A stretch of DNA of 64,000 nucleotides. Source: CAWJLE01 sp963843645. GTDB lineage: Bacteria; Chloroflexota; Anaerolineae; DAOTYC01. This document shows positions 17,172 to 26,461 of the stretch, piece after piece. The translations under genes were made by a program, and so were the position numbers. Position 1 is the first letter of the stretch, and each line of letters starts with the position of its first letter. The notes beneath the pieces are model-generated. The model made no database searches. It was not told the DNA's origin and worked only from the letters and a program-made list of their open reading frames with translations. The stretch spans positions 62,001-126,000 of the forward strand of contig CAWJLE010000008.1 in assembly GCA_963843645.1 (NCBI GenBank), in the 5' to 3' direction.

Positions 17172-17891
17172 ATGACGGATCGCATTTGGATCGGGACTTC
17201 GGGCTGGGTCTACGCTCACTGGCGGGGAGTATTCTATCCGTCCGACCTCGCCCAGTCCAAATGGTTCGACTATTACTCGTCCCAGTTCGGCACCGTCGAG
17301 ATCAACAACACGTTCTACCGCCTGCCGCGGGAGGCCGTCTTCGACCGGTGGCGCGAACAGGCGCCCAAGGATTTTGCGTACGCGGTCAAGGCCAGCCGCT
17401 TCATCACGCACGTCAAGCGGCTGTCGGACGCGGCCGAGCCGGTGAAGCTCTTCCTGAGCCGGGCTGTGCGGCTGGGTCCCCACCTCGGGCCGATTCTGTA
17501 CCAGCTTCCGCCGAAGTGGCACGCCGACCCCGAGCGGCTCGAGGAGTTCGCGTCCGCGCTGCCGCGGAACCGCTCGCACGTCTTCGAGTTCCGCGACGCG
17601 GACTGGTTCCAGGACGCCGTTCGCGAGGTCTTGAGCCGCTACGGCCTGTCGTTCTGTCTCTTCGATCGGGCCGGACTCAAGACGCCGGAATGGGTCGCCG
17701 GGTCGCTCGTGTACGTCCGCTTCCACGGCTCGTCCGCCGCGGAGGGGCGCTACACCCATCAGGAGCTGGCGGCCTGGGCCGAACAAATCCGCGCCTGGCT
17801 GGACGACGACCGAGAGGTCTACGCCTACTTCAACAACGACGCGTTCGGCCACGCGGTCACCAACGCCCGCGAGTTGCGGGACATGCTGTGA
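17172..17891 (+). CDS. DUF72 family protein (YecE-like TIM barrel)
   Basis: 239 residues from the ATG at 17172 with AAGGAGCG upstream. The family signature is complete: IWIGTSGWVYAHWRGVFYP near the start, FGTVEINNTFYRLP, FAYAVKASRFITHVKRL, LGPILYQLPPKW, VYVRFHG and, at the end, VYAYFNNDAFGHAVTNA. DUF72 proteins form TIM barrels and remain biochemically uncharacterised. Because of their fold and conserved acidic residues they have been suggested to bind or cut nucleic acid or sugar phosphates, but that is not established. Monocistronic here, with a TAGAAT box near 17122. Confidence 0.92.
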   Translation: MTDRIWIGTSGWVYAHWRGVFYPSDLAQSKWFDYYSSQFGTVEINNTFYRLPREAVFDRWREQAPKDFAYAVKASRFITHVKRLSDAAEPVKLFLSRAVRLGPHLGPILYQLPPKWHADPERLEEFASALPRNRSHVFEFRDADWFQDAVREVLSRYGLSFCLFDRAGLKTPEWVAGSLVYVRFHGSSAAEGRYTHQELAAWAEQIRAWLDDDREVYAYFNNDAFGHAVTNARELRDML

Positions 17892-17968
17892 GGGAACGGA
17901 CCGCGGGCCATCAGAAGCCGCAGGTCCTGGGTCGAGGAAAGCATCTGATTATCGCGCTCGTTCTGGCA

Positions 17969-18027
17969 GGCGAGCACACGGGTCGCCCCTGCGAGGGCGG
18001 CTGTAGGGGCGATCCTGTGTGCTCGCC
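17969..18027. repeat. Inverted repeat (GGCGAGCACAC)
   Basis: GGCGAGCACACGGGTCGCCCC pairs with GGGGCGATCCTGTGTGCTCG around a 14-nt loop. It lies between the DUF72 gene and the hydrolase gene, both on the plus strand. It could end the first transcript. It resembles the larger dispersed palindromes but has no second copy in this window. Confidence 0.65.
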
Positions 18028-18077
18028 CGCCAGCCCGGCAAAGAGACCCGCCGCCCGAGAAAGGTGAGCATTCAATC

Positions 18078-19115
18078 GTGACTATCGACGTTCCGCAGTT
18101 CCCGGTGATCGACGTGTCCGGCACGGCGTACGAAATGGGCTACGCACACGGCGCCCAGGCCGCCGCCCTCATCCGGCGGTACCTGTTGTGGATCGAAAAG
18201 CTGACGCGCCGGAGCCGCGACGTGCTGTGTCGCAACGCCATGACGTTCCTGCCGGACCTCGAGGCACTGAGCCCGGCGCTGGTCCAGGAAATCCGTGGCC
18301 TCGCCGCCGGGGCGGACATCAGCTTCGAGGAAGCGGTGCTGTGCCAGGCGCGCGCCGACGCGGCGCAGCTGAGTCCGGCGGCGTGCACGGCCTTCGCGCT
18401 GACCGGCAGTGCCACCGCCGACGGCCGGCCGTTGGCCGGGCAGAATCAAGACCTGGAGCCGGAATACGCCGACGTCGCGATCGTGCTGCGGGTCCGGCCC
18501 TCCGACGGGCGTCCCCGCGCGCTGATGTTCACGTTCGCCGGCCAGCTGGGATACTCGGGCCTCAATGAGTTCGGCGTCGCGCACTTCACCAACGGCCTCT
18601 ACAACTATCGCTGCGGCCCCGGCGTGCTGCGCTATGCACTGAAACGCGTCCTGCTGGAGCAGCGGACCGTCGGCGAGTGCATCGATCTCCTGGCGAAGTA
18701 CCGCTCCACGTCCGCCGCAAACCTGGTGATGTGCGACGGCGCGGGGCGCATCGCCGACGTCGAGGTGCGGCCCGAGGGCATCGCCGCGTTCTCGGACGAT
18801 CATCCGGACCGCCGGCTGCACAGCAACCATTACCTGACGCCGGAGTTTGCCGGATATGAGGACGGCACCTACCCCGACTCAGGCGCGCGCCTGGCCCGGC
18901 TGCGCGCCCTGGTCGACCGCGACTGGGGGCGGATCACGGTCGACACGATGAAGGCTGTGCTGGCAGATCACGATGGGGACCCGGCCGCGATCTGCCGTCA
19001 CGGCGCGGACGGCATCTACTCCATCTTCGGCTACATCGCCGAGCCGGCCAAGGGGCTCCTGCACGTCCGGCGCGGACACGGCTGCCTCGGCGCCTGGCAC
19101 GCTTACGAAGTGTGA
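18078..19115 (+). CDS. C45-type Ntn hydrolase (acyltransferase/amidase-like)
   Basis: 345 residues from a GTG at 18078 preceded by GAAAGGTGAG. The motif ACTAFAL places a candidate nucleophile at Cys103, expected to become the new N terminus after self-cleavage, as in acyl-CoA:6-aminopenicillanate acyltransferase relatives. GQNQDLEP downstream corresponds to the family's GQNxD motif, and HGCLGAWHAYEV near the end is also family-like. No signal peptide is visible, so it acts in the cytoplasm. Such enzymes hydrolyse or transfer amide-linked acyl groups, including N-acyl amino acids, and the natural substrate is unknown. It has no clear operon partner. Confidence 0.82.
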   Translation: MTIDVPQFPVIDVSGTAYEMGYAHGAQAAALIRRYLLWIEKLTRRSRDVLCRNAMTFLPDLEALSPALVQEIRGLAAGADISFEEAVLCQARADAAQLSPAACTAFALTGSATADGRPLAGQNQDLEPEYADVAIVLRVRPSDGRPRALMFTFAGQLGYSGLNEFGVAHFTNGLYNYRCGPGVLRYALKRVLLEQRTVGECIDLLAKYRSTSAANLVMCDGAGRIADVEVRPEGIAAFSDDHPDRRLHSNHYLTPEFAGYEDGTYPDSGARLARLRALVDRDWGRITVDTMKAVLADHDGDPAAICRHGADGIYSIFGYIAEPAKGLLHVRRGHGCLGAWHAYEV

Positions 19116-19331
19116 CGCCCGGCTGGGGTCGCCTCCGGCCTTGCACGCGCGCCGGTCGCCCAAAAACGCTTGTACGGCATATCATTTTGTGCCGCGCTGG
19201 TTTAGTGATATATTTATTACCGATAGGCAATGCACTAATAAACTGAAAATGGAGTGGAATACCGAGAATCCGGGGGCAGATATGGCTGTCGCTGACCCGG
19301 AGGAGCCCTCCGCGGTCACAGGGTATTCCTA

Positions 19332-22300
19332 ATGAACGCTCTCCGGCCGCATTATGAGATTTGGATGGACCAAGCACGTTTCATGCTAGATACTTTACTG
19401 CAAGCGACCCGCGACGTGGTGGCCTTCAAGGACCGCGATGGTGTATTTCTGGCCTGCAGCGACGCATACTGTGAACTGCACAGCAAACCGCGCGAACACA
19501 TCATCGGCAAGACGGACTTCGACCTATGGCAGCCGGACGATGCCCGGTGTCTGCGCGATGTAGATTTGCGCGCCCTCGCCACCGGGCGTCCGGCTGCGCT
19601 GCGACGAGTTCTCAAAACGCCGACGGGTGAGCGGTGGATCGAAGCCACGAGCCGGCCGTGGCCCGATCGAACCGACGAATGCGCGGGCGTGCTCGTGGCC
19701 GCACGGATTCTGGGCGACGCCGTTACGCCGGAACTCCCTTCCGTTCCCATCGATCTTCAAACCTACCTCGAGTACACGCCGGATCCCGTGATCCTCAAGA
19801 ACCGGGAGCTGGTCGTCGTCGCCGCCAGCGACGCCTACTGCCGGCTGCACGGCAAGTCGCTGGATGAGATCGTCGGTAAGACGGACTTCGACCTGTACCC
19901 GGCCGAGCAGGCCCGAGAATTCGAGGCCGAAGACAGAAAGGCCCTCGAAACGGGCCAGGTCGTTACGGCGACGCATTGCCTGAAGACCAACCCCGGCGAG
20001 CGGTGGTACGAGGCCGTCAAGACGCCGTGGCGCGACGCGACCGGCGCGACGATCGGCCTCCTCTGCAATGAGCGAGACGTCTCACAATACAGGACCGCTC
20101 AGGACGCGTGGGCCCATTTCTATCGAGGCGTGTCGGCCCTGTATGAAACGTCCCTGGACATCAACCTGCAGCGCAGCGTCCCGGCGCTGCTCCGATCCAT
20201 CGTCGAACGGGCCACCTCGTTGATCGGCGTGCCCATCGGCGGGGTGTACGTTCTGCGCGACGACGACGAGACGCTGGAGCTGGCCGCCGGCCACGGGCTC
20301 CCGCCGAAGTATGAAGGCGCGACGGTCTGCCGCGGCCAGGGCATAGCCGGCCAGGTCGTCCAGACGGGCCGCACCATGAACGTGGCCGACTATCAGGAGT
20401 GGAACAATCGCGCACCGGACTTCGACGACGCCCCTTTCCGCCGAGTGTTGAGCGTTCCCATCAAAGTCGGGCAGAACGTCATCGGCGTGATCTGTTTGAC
20501 CGATCTCGAGCAGGCCGGAGCTTTCGACGAGGAACAGGTCAGGCTCGCCAATCTGTTCGCCGACCAGGCCGCGATCGCCATCCGAAACGCGCGTCTCAAC
20601 GAAGCCGCGCAACGGGAGCTGGCGGAGCGCAAGCGCGCGGAGGAAAGGTTGCAGCGCCACCTGCACGACGCCCTGTTGCTGAACCGGCTGATCGCGACCG
20701 CCTCGTCCGCCCTCGAGCCGGCGGCGGTCCTGCAGCTGGTGTGCGACGAGCTGGGCCGTTCGTTCGGTCTGGCAAGGGTCGACGTCGCCTTGCTCGATGA
20801 AGACTGCACGGAGATGAGAATCATCACCGAGTACGGCGACGAGAGCCAACCCTCGATGTTGGGAGCGGTCATCCCCGCCAACAGCAGCCCGGTCCAACAC
20901 GTGCTGGAGCAGCGCAGCGCCCTGGTCGTGACCGACGCCCCCTCGGACCTTCGTCTGGTGGCGGGCGCCGATGAGAAGAGCCCGTCCGAAACGGTCACTT
21001 TACTCATCGTCCCGCTGATGATCCGCGACAGGGTCATTGGAGCGATCTGGCTGAACGCCGCCGCGCCGCATGAGTTCGCCCCCGAGGAAATCACCTTGGC
21101 GGACAACGTGGCTCGCGCCGCGGGCCAGGCACTGGAAAACGCCCAGCTCTACGCTGCGGTTCAACAGGAGCTGGAGGAGCGGAAGCGAGCCGAAGCGCAG
21201 ATGGAGCACCAGGCGCTGGGCATGGCTGCGCTGTACCAGACTTCGCTCCAGATCAATACGCAGAAGGACCTGCCGCAGCTGCTGCAGGCCATCGTTCGCC
21301 GGGCCACCGAGCTGGTCGACGGGCAAATGGGCGGCCTCTATCTGCTGCGACCCGACGGCAAGACGCTCGAGCTGGCGGTCAGCTACAACACTCCATCTGA
21401 CGACGCCGGCGCCGGTCTGCGGCTCGGCGAAGGCCTGGCGGAGCGCGCCATCAAGGCCGGGCGGGCGTTGGTGATCGACGACTACGATTCCTGGGAAGGC
21501 CACGCGGCCGTCCACGAGGGCGTCCCATTCTCCCGCGTTCTGGCCGTGCCGCTGCGTTTCGGCGACCGGATCATCGGCGTCGTGAACATCGACAGCAGCA
21601 ACAGGCCCGAGCGCTTCGATGACGACGACATCCGCCTCGTCAGCCTGTTCGCCGACCAGGCGGCCATCGCCATCGAGAACGGGCGTCTGTACGACGCCAG
21701 CCAGCGCGAAGTGGCCGAACGGCGCCGCATAGAGGAAGCGCTGCGGCGCGAGCGGGACTTCATCGCGAACATCCTCGACACGGCGGACGCCCTCGTCGCC
21801 GTGCTGGATCCGCGCGGTTGGATCATGATGTTCAACCGGAAGTGCCAGCAGATCTCGGGCTATACTGAGCACGAGGTCCTGGGCCGCGTGCTCTGGGAGT
21901 TCCTGATTCCGCCTGAAAACCTGGGGGAGGTCCGCGAGGCGCTGACCGCGGCGCCCAGCCGGCGGCTGCCCAGCTATTTCGAGAACCCGTGGCTGACCAA
22001 AGACGGCCACAAAGTGCCCGTCATCTGGAGCAACAGCATCATCTGGGATGCGGCCGGCGAGCCGGTCTACATGATCGTCACCGGCCTGGATGCGTCGGAA
22101 CGCGTCGCGCACGAGCAGGAGATCCAACAGCGCAACCAGGAATTGACCGTCCTCTACCAGGTCAGCCGCGCGGCGGGCGCCCTGCTGGACCCCGTGGAGG
22201 TTTTCCGGCAGGTGACGACCACGCTGGCCGACGTCGGGCAGTACCCCATCGTCACGGCCTATGCCAAGGTCGACGGCCAGTTCGAGCTGTGCGGGGCGGT

Positions 22301-24647
22301 GGGGCCGGTAGTTGAGCCGCAGACCGGCGTCTGGACGGGCATCCACAGGCGCGTGATGCAGACCGGACAGCCGCAGTTCGTCGCCGACGTCACCCAGGAT
22401 CCCGACTACCACTGCGTCAGCCCTGAAGTCACCGCCGAGATTTGCGTGCCGGTCAAGCTCGATGGCGAGATCGTCGGCACGTTGAACGTCGAGTCGGGCC
22501 GGGCGCGGCCCTTGACCGAGAGCGACCTGCGCCTGCTGCTGACCATCGCCGACCAGATGAGCCTGCTGATGCGCAACGCCCTGCTGCACCGCAACCTCAA
22601 GTCGGAGCGCGACCACGTCAACTGGATCAACCAGCAGCTGCTCGCGCTGCAGGCCGTCGGCACCGCCGTGCTCTCGCGGCTCGACATCCAGGAGCTGCTG
22701 AACTTCATCGCGCGCAGTGCGACTGAGCTGCTGGGCGGCCAGGTGGGAAACATCTGGCTCATCGGGGACGATCGGTCGCTGACCGTGCACGGGTCGTTCG
22801 CACCGGACACGGACGGGATCAGCGTCGACCAGCACATCCTCAGCGAACAGGCGGTCAGCGCCGTCGCGCAGCAGGGCCAGCCGTTCATCGTGGACGATCT
22901 GTCCGCCGACCCCAGGTTCGATCAGGCGGCCGTGAGCCACGAAGGCTGCCTGTCGATGATCAGCGCCCCCCTGTTCGCGAGCAACGCCGTCATCGGCGCG
23001 CTGAACGTATACAGCACCACGAACTGCGGCGCCTTCGACCCGGACGACCTGCAGATCCTGTCGTTGCTCGCCAATCAGGCCGCGGTCGCCATCGAAGCCG
23101 CCAAGCTGTACGCCGCGACCGCGGAGTCGGAAGTGCGCTATCGCTCGCTGTTCGAAGATAACCTGGATGGGATCGTGCTGGCCGATGCGGAAACCGGCCA
23201 GATTCTGGAGGCCAACGCAGCGTTCCAGAAGATGGTGGGATACTCCCTGCGGGAGCTGAGGGAGCGCCGCATCTTCGATCTGCACGCGCCGCGGCATCAG
23301 CGCGCCGCCTACGACGCCTGGATGACGCACACCGCGCGGGGCATCAAGCGTGGCCGCCTCGCGCCGTACGTCACCAAGGACGGCGGCTTCGTGGAAGCGG
23401 AATTCTCCATGCGCATCGTCGACCTGGGCGCCCGGCGGGTGGAAATTGCCTCAATCCGCGACGTGACCGAGACCCGGCGGCTGGAAGAGCAGCTCAGGCA
23501 GTCGCAGAAGATGGAAGCCATCGGCACGCTGGCCAGCGGCATCGCGCACGATTTCAACAACATCCTGGGGGCGGTCCTGGGTTACGCTTCCTTCGTCAAG
23601 AGCACGCTCAACCCCGACGATCCCCGCCGGCCCGACATCGAGGTGATCGAAAACTCGGCCCGGCGTGGCGCCGACCTGACCTCCCAGCTCCTCGCGTTCG
23701 GCCGCGGTGGACCACAAGAGGTCAAGCCGATCAGCCTGAACATCCTGGTCAAGGAAGTCCTGCGTCTGCTCAGCCGCACCGTAGACAAATCGATCTCTAT
23801 GCACGCCGTGCTGGAGGATCAGCTGGGAACCGTCGAAGGCGACGCCAGCCAGATCCAACAGCTGCTGCTGAACCTGTGCATCAATGGCTGCGAGGCGATG
23901 CCCGAGGGCGGTTCCCTGACCGTCGAGACGCGCCGCGAACGGCTCACCAAGGCGGAAGCCCAGCTCACGCTGGGCAAACCGGCCGGCGAGTACGTTCGGC
24001 TCACCGTCACCGATACCGGGCACGGCATGAACGAGCAGACCCAGGGGCGTATCTTCGAGCCGTTCTTCTCCACCAAGAAGGCCCAGCCGGGCAAGAGGCA
24101 CAGCGGCCTGGGTCTGGCCACGGTCTTCGGCATCGTGCGCGGACACGACGGCGTGATTCGGGTGGAGAGTACAGAGGGGAACGGCACGACCTTCCGCGTC
24201 TGGCTGCCGATCGGGACGGGCGCGGCAGACGAGGAAGAAGGGCTTCCCATGCCGTCGGAGGTGCGCGGCGGGGCGGAGACCATCCTGGTCGTGGACGACG
24301 AGGTGCCCATTCGGGAACTTATAGAACGAGTGCTCAGCCAGGCCGGATATCACGTCCTGGCCGCCGCGGATGGCGCGACCGCCATCGAGCTGATGCAGAC
24401 TCATCTCAAGCAGATCGACCTGGTCGTCCTGGACATGGTCATGCCGGGCATGAGCGGTCTGAAGGCCTTCCAGGTAATGCAAGAATTGGATCCGAACGTA
24501 AGCGTCTTGGTATCGACCGGTTATTCAGACAAAGGACAGGCGAAAGAAGTCCTGTCCAAAGGAGCACAGGGCTTCATGCAAAAACCTTTCACGCTGCAAG
24601 ATATGTTGCTCAAGGTGCGGGCCATCCTGGATGAACGTCACAACTAA
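19332..24647 (+). CDS. Giant PAS/GAF hybrid sensor histidine kinase with receiver domain
   Basis: 1771 residues, no membrane segment, so a soluble cytoplasmic sensor. Approximate order: PAS 15-135, PAS 142-255, GAF 270-425, GAF 446-610, GAF 633-790, PAS 807-935, GAF 939-1085, GAF 1101-1260, PAS 1269-1385, HisKA with phospho-acceptor His1406 (GIAHDFNNILG), HATPase 1499-1627 (NLCINGCEAM, DTGHGM, GLGLATVFGIV), receiver 1650-1771 with phospho-acceptor Asp1701 (LVVLDMVMPG) and MQKPF. GAF1 and GAF3 start alike (ALYETSLDIN / ALYQTSLQIN), and PAS1 and PAS2 share GKTDFDL, showing internal duplication. A receiver on a C-terminal position implies a phosphorelay to another protein not seen here. It overlaps the following metalloprotease gene by 17 nt. 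Confidence 0.92.
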   Translation: MNALRPHYEIWMDQARFMLDTLLQATRDVVAFKDRDGVFLACSDAYCELHSKPREHIIGKTDFDLWQPDDARCLRDVDLRALATGRPAALRRVLKTPTGERWIEATSRPWPDRTDECAGVLVAARILGDAVTPELPSVPIDLQTYLEYTPDPVILKNRELVVVAASDAYCRLHGKSLDEIVGKTDFDLYPAEQAREFEAEDRKALETGQVVTATHCLKTNPGERWYEAVKTPWRDATGATIGLLCNERDVSQYRTAQDAWAHFYRGVSALYETSLDINLQRSVPALLRSIVERATSLIGVPIGGVYVLRDDDETLELAAGHGLPPKYEGATVCRGQGIAGQVVQTGRTMNVADYQEWNNRAPDFDDAPFRRVLSVPIKVGQNVIGVICLTDLEQAGAFDEEQVRLANLFADQAAIAIRNARLNEAAQRELAERKRAEERLQRHLHDALLLNRLIATASSALEPAAVLQLVCDELGRSFGLARVDVALLDEDCTEMRIITEYGDESQPSMLGAVIPANSSPVQHVLEQRSALVVTDAPSDLRLVAGADEKSPSETVTLLIVPLMIRDRVIGAIWLNAAAPHEFAPEEITLADNVARAAGQALENAQLYAAVQQELEERKRAEAQMEHQALGMAALYQTSLQINTQKDLPQLLQAIVRRATELVDGQMGGLYLLRPDGKTLELAVSYNTPSDDAGAGLRLGEGLAERAIKAGRALVIDDYDSWEGHAAVHEGVPFSRVLAVPLRFGDRIIGVVNIDSSNRPERFDDDDIRLVSLFADQAAIAIENGRLYDASQREVAERRRIEEALRRERDFIANILDTADALVAVLDPRGWIMMFNRKCQQISGYTEHEVLGRVLWEFLIPPENLGEVREALTAAPSRRLPSYFENPWLTKDGHKVPVIWSNSIIWDAAGEPVYMIVTGLDASERVAHEQEIQQRNQELTVLYQVSRAAGALLDPVEVFRQVTTTLADVGQYPIVTAYAKVDGQFELCGAVGPVVEPQTGVWTGIHRRVMQTGQPQFVADVTQDPDYHCVSPEVTAEICVPVKLDGEIVGTLNVESGRARPLTESDLRLLLTIADQMSLLMRNALLHRNLKSERDHVNWINQQLLALQAVGTAVLSRLDIQELLNFIARSATELLGGQVGNIWLIGDDRSLTVHGSFAPDTDGISVDQHILSEQAVSAVAQQGQPFIVDDLSADPRFDQAAVSHEGCLSMISAPLFASNAVIGALNVYSTTNCGAFDPDDLQILSLLANQAAVAIEAAKLYAATAESEVRYRSLFEDNLDGIVLADAETGQILEANAAFQKMVGYSLRELRERRIFDLHAPRHQRAAYDAWMTHTARGIKRGRLAPYVTKDGGFVEAEFSMRIVDLGARRVEIASIRDVTETRRLEEQLRQSQKMEAIGTLASGIAHDFNNILGAVLGYASFVKSTLNPDDPRRPDIEVIENSARRGADLTSQLLAFGRGGPQEVKPISLNILVKEVLRLLSRTVDKSISMHAVLEDQLGTVEGDASQIQQLLLNLCINGCEAMPEGGSLTVETRRERLTKAEAQLTLGKPAGEYVRLTVTDTGHGMNEQTQGRIFEPFFSTKKAQPGKRHSGLGLATVFGIVRGHDGVIRVESTEGNGTTFRVWLPIGTGAADEEEGLPMPSEVRGGAETILVVDDEVPIRELIERVLSQAGYHVLAAADGATAIELMQTHLKQIDLVVLDMVMPGMSGLKAFQVMQELDPNVSVLVSTGYSDKGQAKEVLSKGAQGFMQKPFTLQDMLLKVRAILDERHN

Positions 24648-26328
24648 ATCCAACCGTTCCTCGTGCTGCTCGATCCTTCGTTACGCACTGCCAAAGCTCT
24701 TCGTCGTCATCCTCGTCGCCACCACCGCGGTCCCAGCCGGCGCCCAGAACCCGACGCCGACCCCCGTCTTCATCGAGCTTAAGGCGTCTGATACGGCCTC
24801 GATGCGTGCGGCCGTCGCCCGCGTGGAAGCCCATGGGGGGCGCTGCCTGCAGCGTTTTCCGTTCCGCGCCTGCCTGGGAGACGTGCCGGCCGTGCAGATG
24901 GCCGCGCTCGCGGCCGACCCGCTGATCGCCGGCGTGCACCAGGGCCGGATCGGCCGCGCCGACCTGGCTGAAGCAGACGACAACAGCGACTTCGCCGTCA
25001 CTGTCTGGAACGGCGTCTTCGTCAACCCGGCGCCGCCGGCCACCGCGCTGGCGGGCGGGCCTGAACCCGCTCCGCCGCCGAACGACGCGCTCACCCCGCC
25101 CGACCTGCCCCAGGGCCCCGGTGGCGTCATCGGCCTCGGGGCGCTGCCCGGCCAGCAGACCAGCGAGTACATGATGGGCAGCGTGGCCGTCGGCATCATC
25201 ATGCCGGAGAGCGACGGGAGCCTGGACACCGACACGGAGAACTGGTCGACGGCCCAGCAAGACCAGGTCGTCACCAAGATCGGCAGCGCGCTGAACTGGT
25301 GGGTTCAGCGCGAGCCGAAAGCGCACCTGTCCTTCACGTGGAGCGTCCAGCGCAGCGTCCCCACCCGCTACGAGCCCATCGATCGCCCCCAATCCGACGA
25401 AAAGCTGTGGATCGGCGACGTCATGGACCGGCTCGGATACAGCTCCGCCGACTACTTCACGTCCGTCCGCAATTACGTCAACCTGCTGCGCCTCAGTGAG
25501 GGGACGGACTGGGCGTTCGCTGCCTTCGTCGTCAATGATGCCAACGATCCCGACCACATGTTCACCAACGGGTGCTTCGCCTACGCGTACGTGGGCGGAC
25601 CGTTCCTGGTGGCGACCTACAACAACGACGGATACGGCAGCGCGAACATGGACGCCGTGGTCGCCCACGAGATCGGCCACATCTTCCTCGCCCTCGACGA
25701 ATACCAGGGCGCCCGGATCGATTGCACCAAGACGTCGGGCTACCTGAACGAGGCCAACGCCAACAGCGAATTCCCCACGCCCGGGGCCTGCGGCCTGAAC
25801 GTTCCCTCCATCATGCGGGGCCAGATTTCCCCGTATACCGCGGGCGCCATCTCCAGTTCGGCGCGCGCCGAGTTGGGCTGGCGCGACTCCACCGGTACGG
25901 GGATCCTGGATCCGCTCAACACCTCCGTCACGCTGACGGCCAGCCAGACCGGGGCGTACACCTCGAGTTTGGGGGAGGTCAGCGTGCGCTACGCCGGCCA
26001 GGCCGGCGACGAGCCCTGGGCCTCGAACAGCCGGGTCCCCCTCAGCATCAACACCATCACCGGCGTGCAGTACCGGATCGACGACGCCGGCGAGTGGCAC
26101 GACGCGTCGCCCGTGGATGGCGCCTGGGACCAATCGTCGGAGGCCTTCACCTTCACGACCAGTCCGCTGACCTCCGGCGCGCACACCGTCGTCATCCGCG
26201 CGTTCAACTCCGCCTGCACGCCGGCCGGCGTCTGCAACTCGGCCAGCGTGACCGAGTTTGCGCAGGTCGTCGCCCGGCCCCGGGCCAACGACGTCTACCT
26301 GCCGTTCCTGTCCGGCCGCTGGCCCTGA
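24631..26328 (+). CDS. Secreted zinc metalloprotease with HEIGH motif and C-terminal YLPF tail
   Basis: 565 residues. An N-terminal hydrophobic signal (FVVILVATTAVPAGA, cut near AQN) directs export. Residues 346-350 are HEIGH, followed by LALDEYQ, which resembles the HExGHxxxxLxDEY arrangement of M64-like metalloproteases. The region before is a propeptide-like domain and an asparagine/proline-rich linker. After the protease comes a beta-rich domain (ITGVQYRIDDAGEWHDA) and a final RANDVYLPFLSGRW. That hydrophobic ending resembles the 'YLP' tails common on exported proteins of Chloroflexota, of uncertain function. The ATG lies inside the last codons of the sensor kinase gene, so translation of the two is coupled. 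Confidence 0.82.
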   Translation: MNVTTKSNRSSCCSILRYALPKLFVVILVATTAVPAGAQNPTPTPVFIELKASDTASMRAAVARVEAHGGRCLQRFPFRACLGDVPAVQMAALAADPLIAGVHQGRIGRADLAEADDNSDFAVTVWNGVFVNPAPPATALAGGPEPAPPPNDALTPPDLPQGPGGVIGLGALPGQQTSEYMMGSVAVGIIMPESDGSLDTDTENWSTAQQDQVVTKIGSALNWWVQREPKAHLSFTWSVQRSVPTRYEPIDRPQSDEKLWIGDVMDRLGYSSADYFTSVRNYVNLLRLSEGTDWAFAAFVVNDANDPDHMFTNGCFAYAYVGGPFLVATYNNDGYGSANMDAVVAHEIGHIFLALDEYQGARIDCTKTSGYLNEANANSEFPTPGACGLNVPSIMRGQISPYTAGAISSSARAELGWRDSTGTGILDPLNTSVTLTASQTGAYTSSLGEVSVRYAGQAGDEPWASNSRVPLSINTITGVQYRIDDAGEWHDASPVDGAWDQSSEAFTFTTSPLTSGAHTVVIRAFNSACTPAGVCNSASVTEFAQVVARPRANDVYLPFLSGRWP

Positions 26329-26461
26329 CGCGGCCGGCTCAGGGCGCCGCCAACCTTGACGCGGCGCAAACACCTGGTGTACCATACGACAACTGTTGCT
26401 CTCGTGCTCGCATAAACCCGTTGTCGTCAATCGCCTCTGCCTTGAAGAGGAGCCCGTGCCT

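Noticed and set aside
21000..23330. 776-codon open frame antisense to the sensor kinase
   Set aside because: Entirely within the kinase gene and antisense to conserved GAF and PAS domains; a mirror of GC-biased third positions, not a gene.
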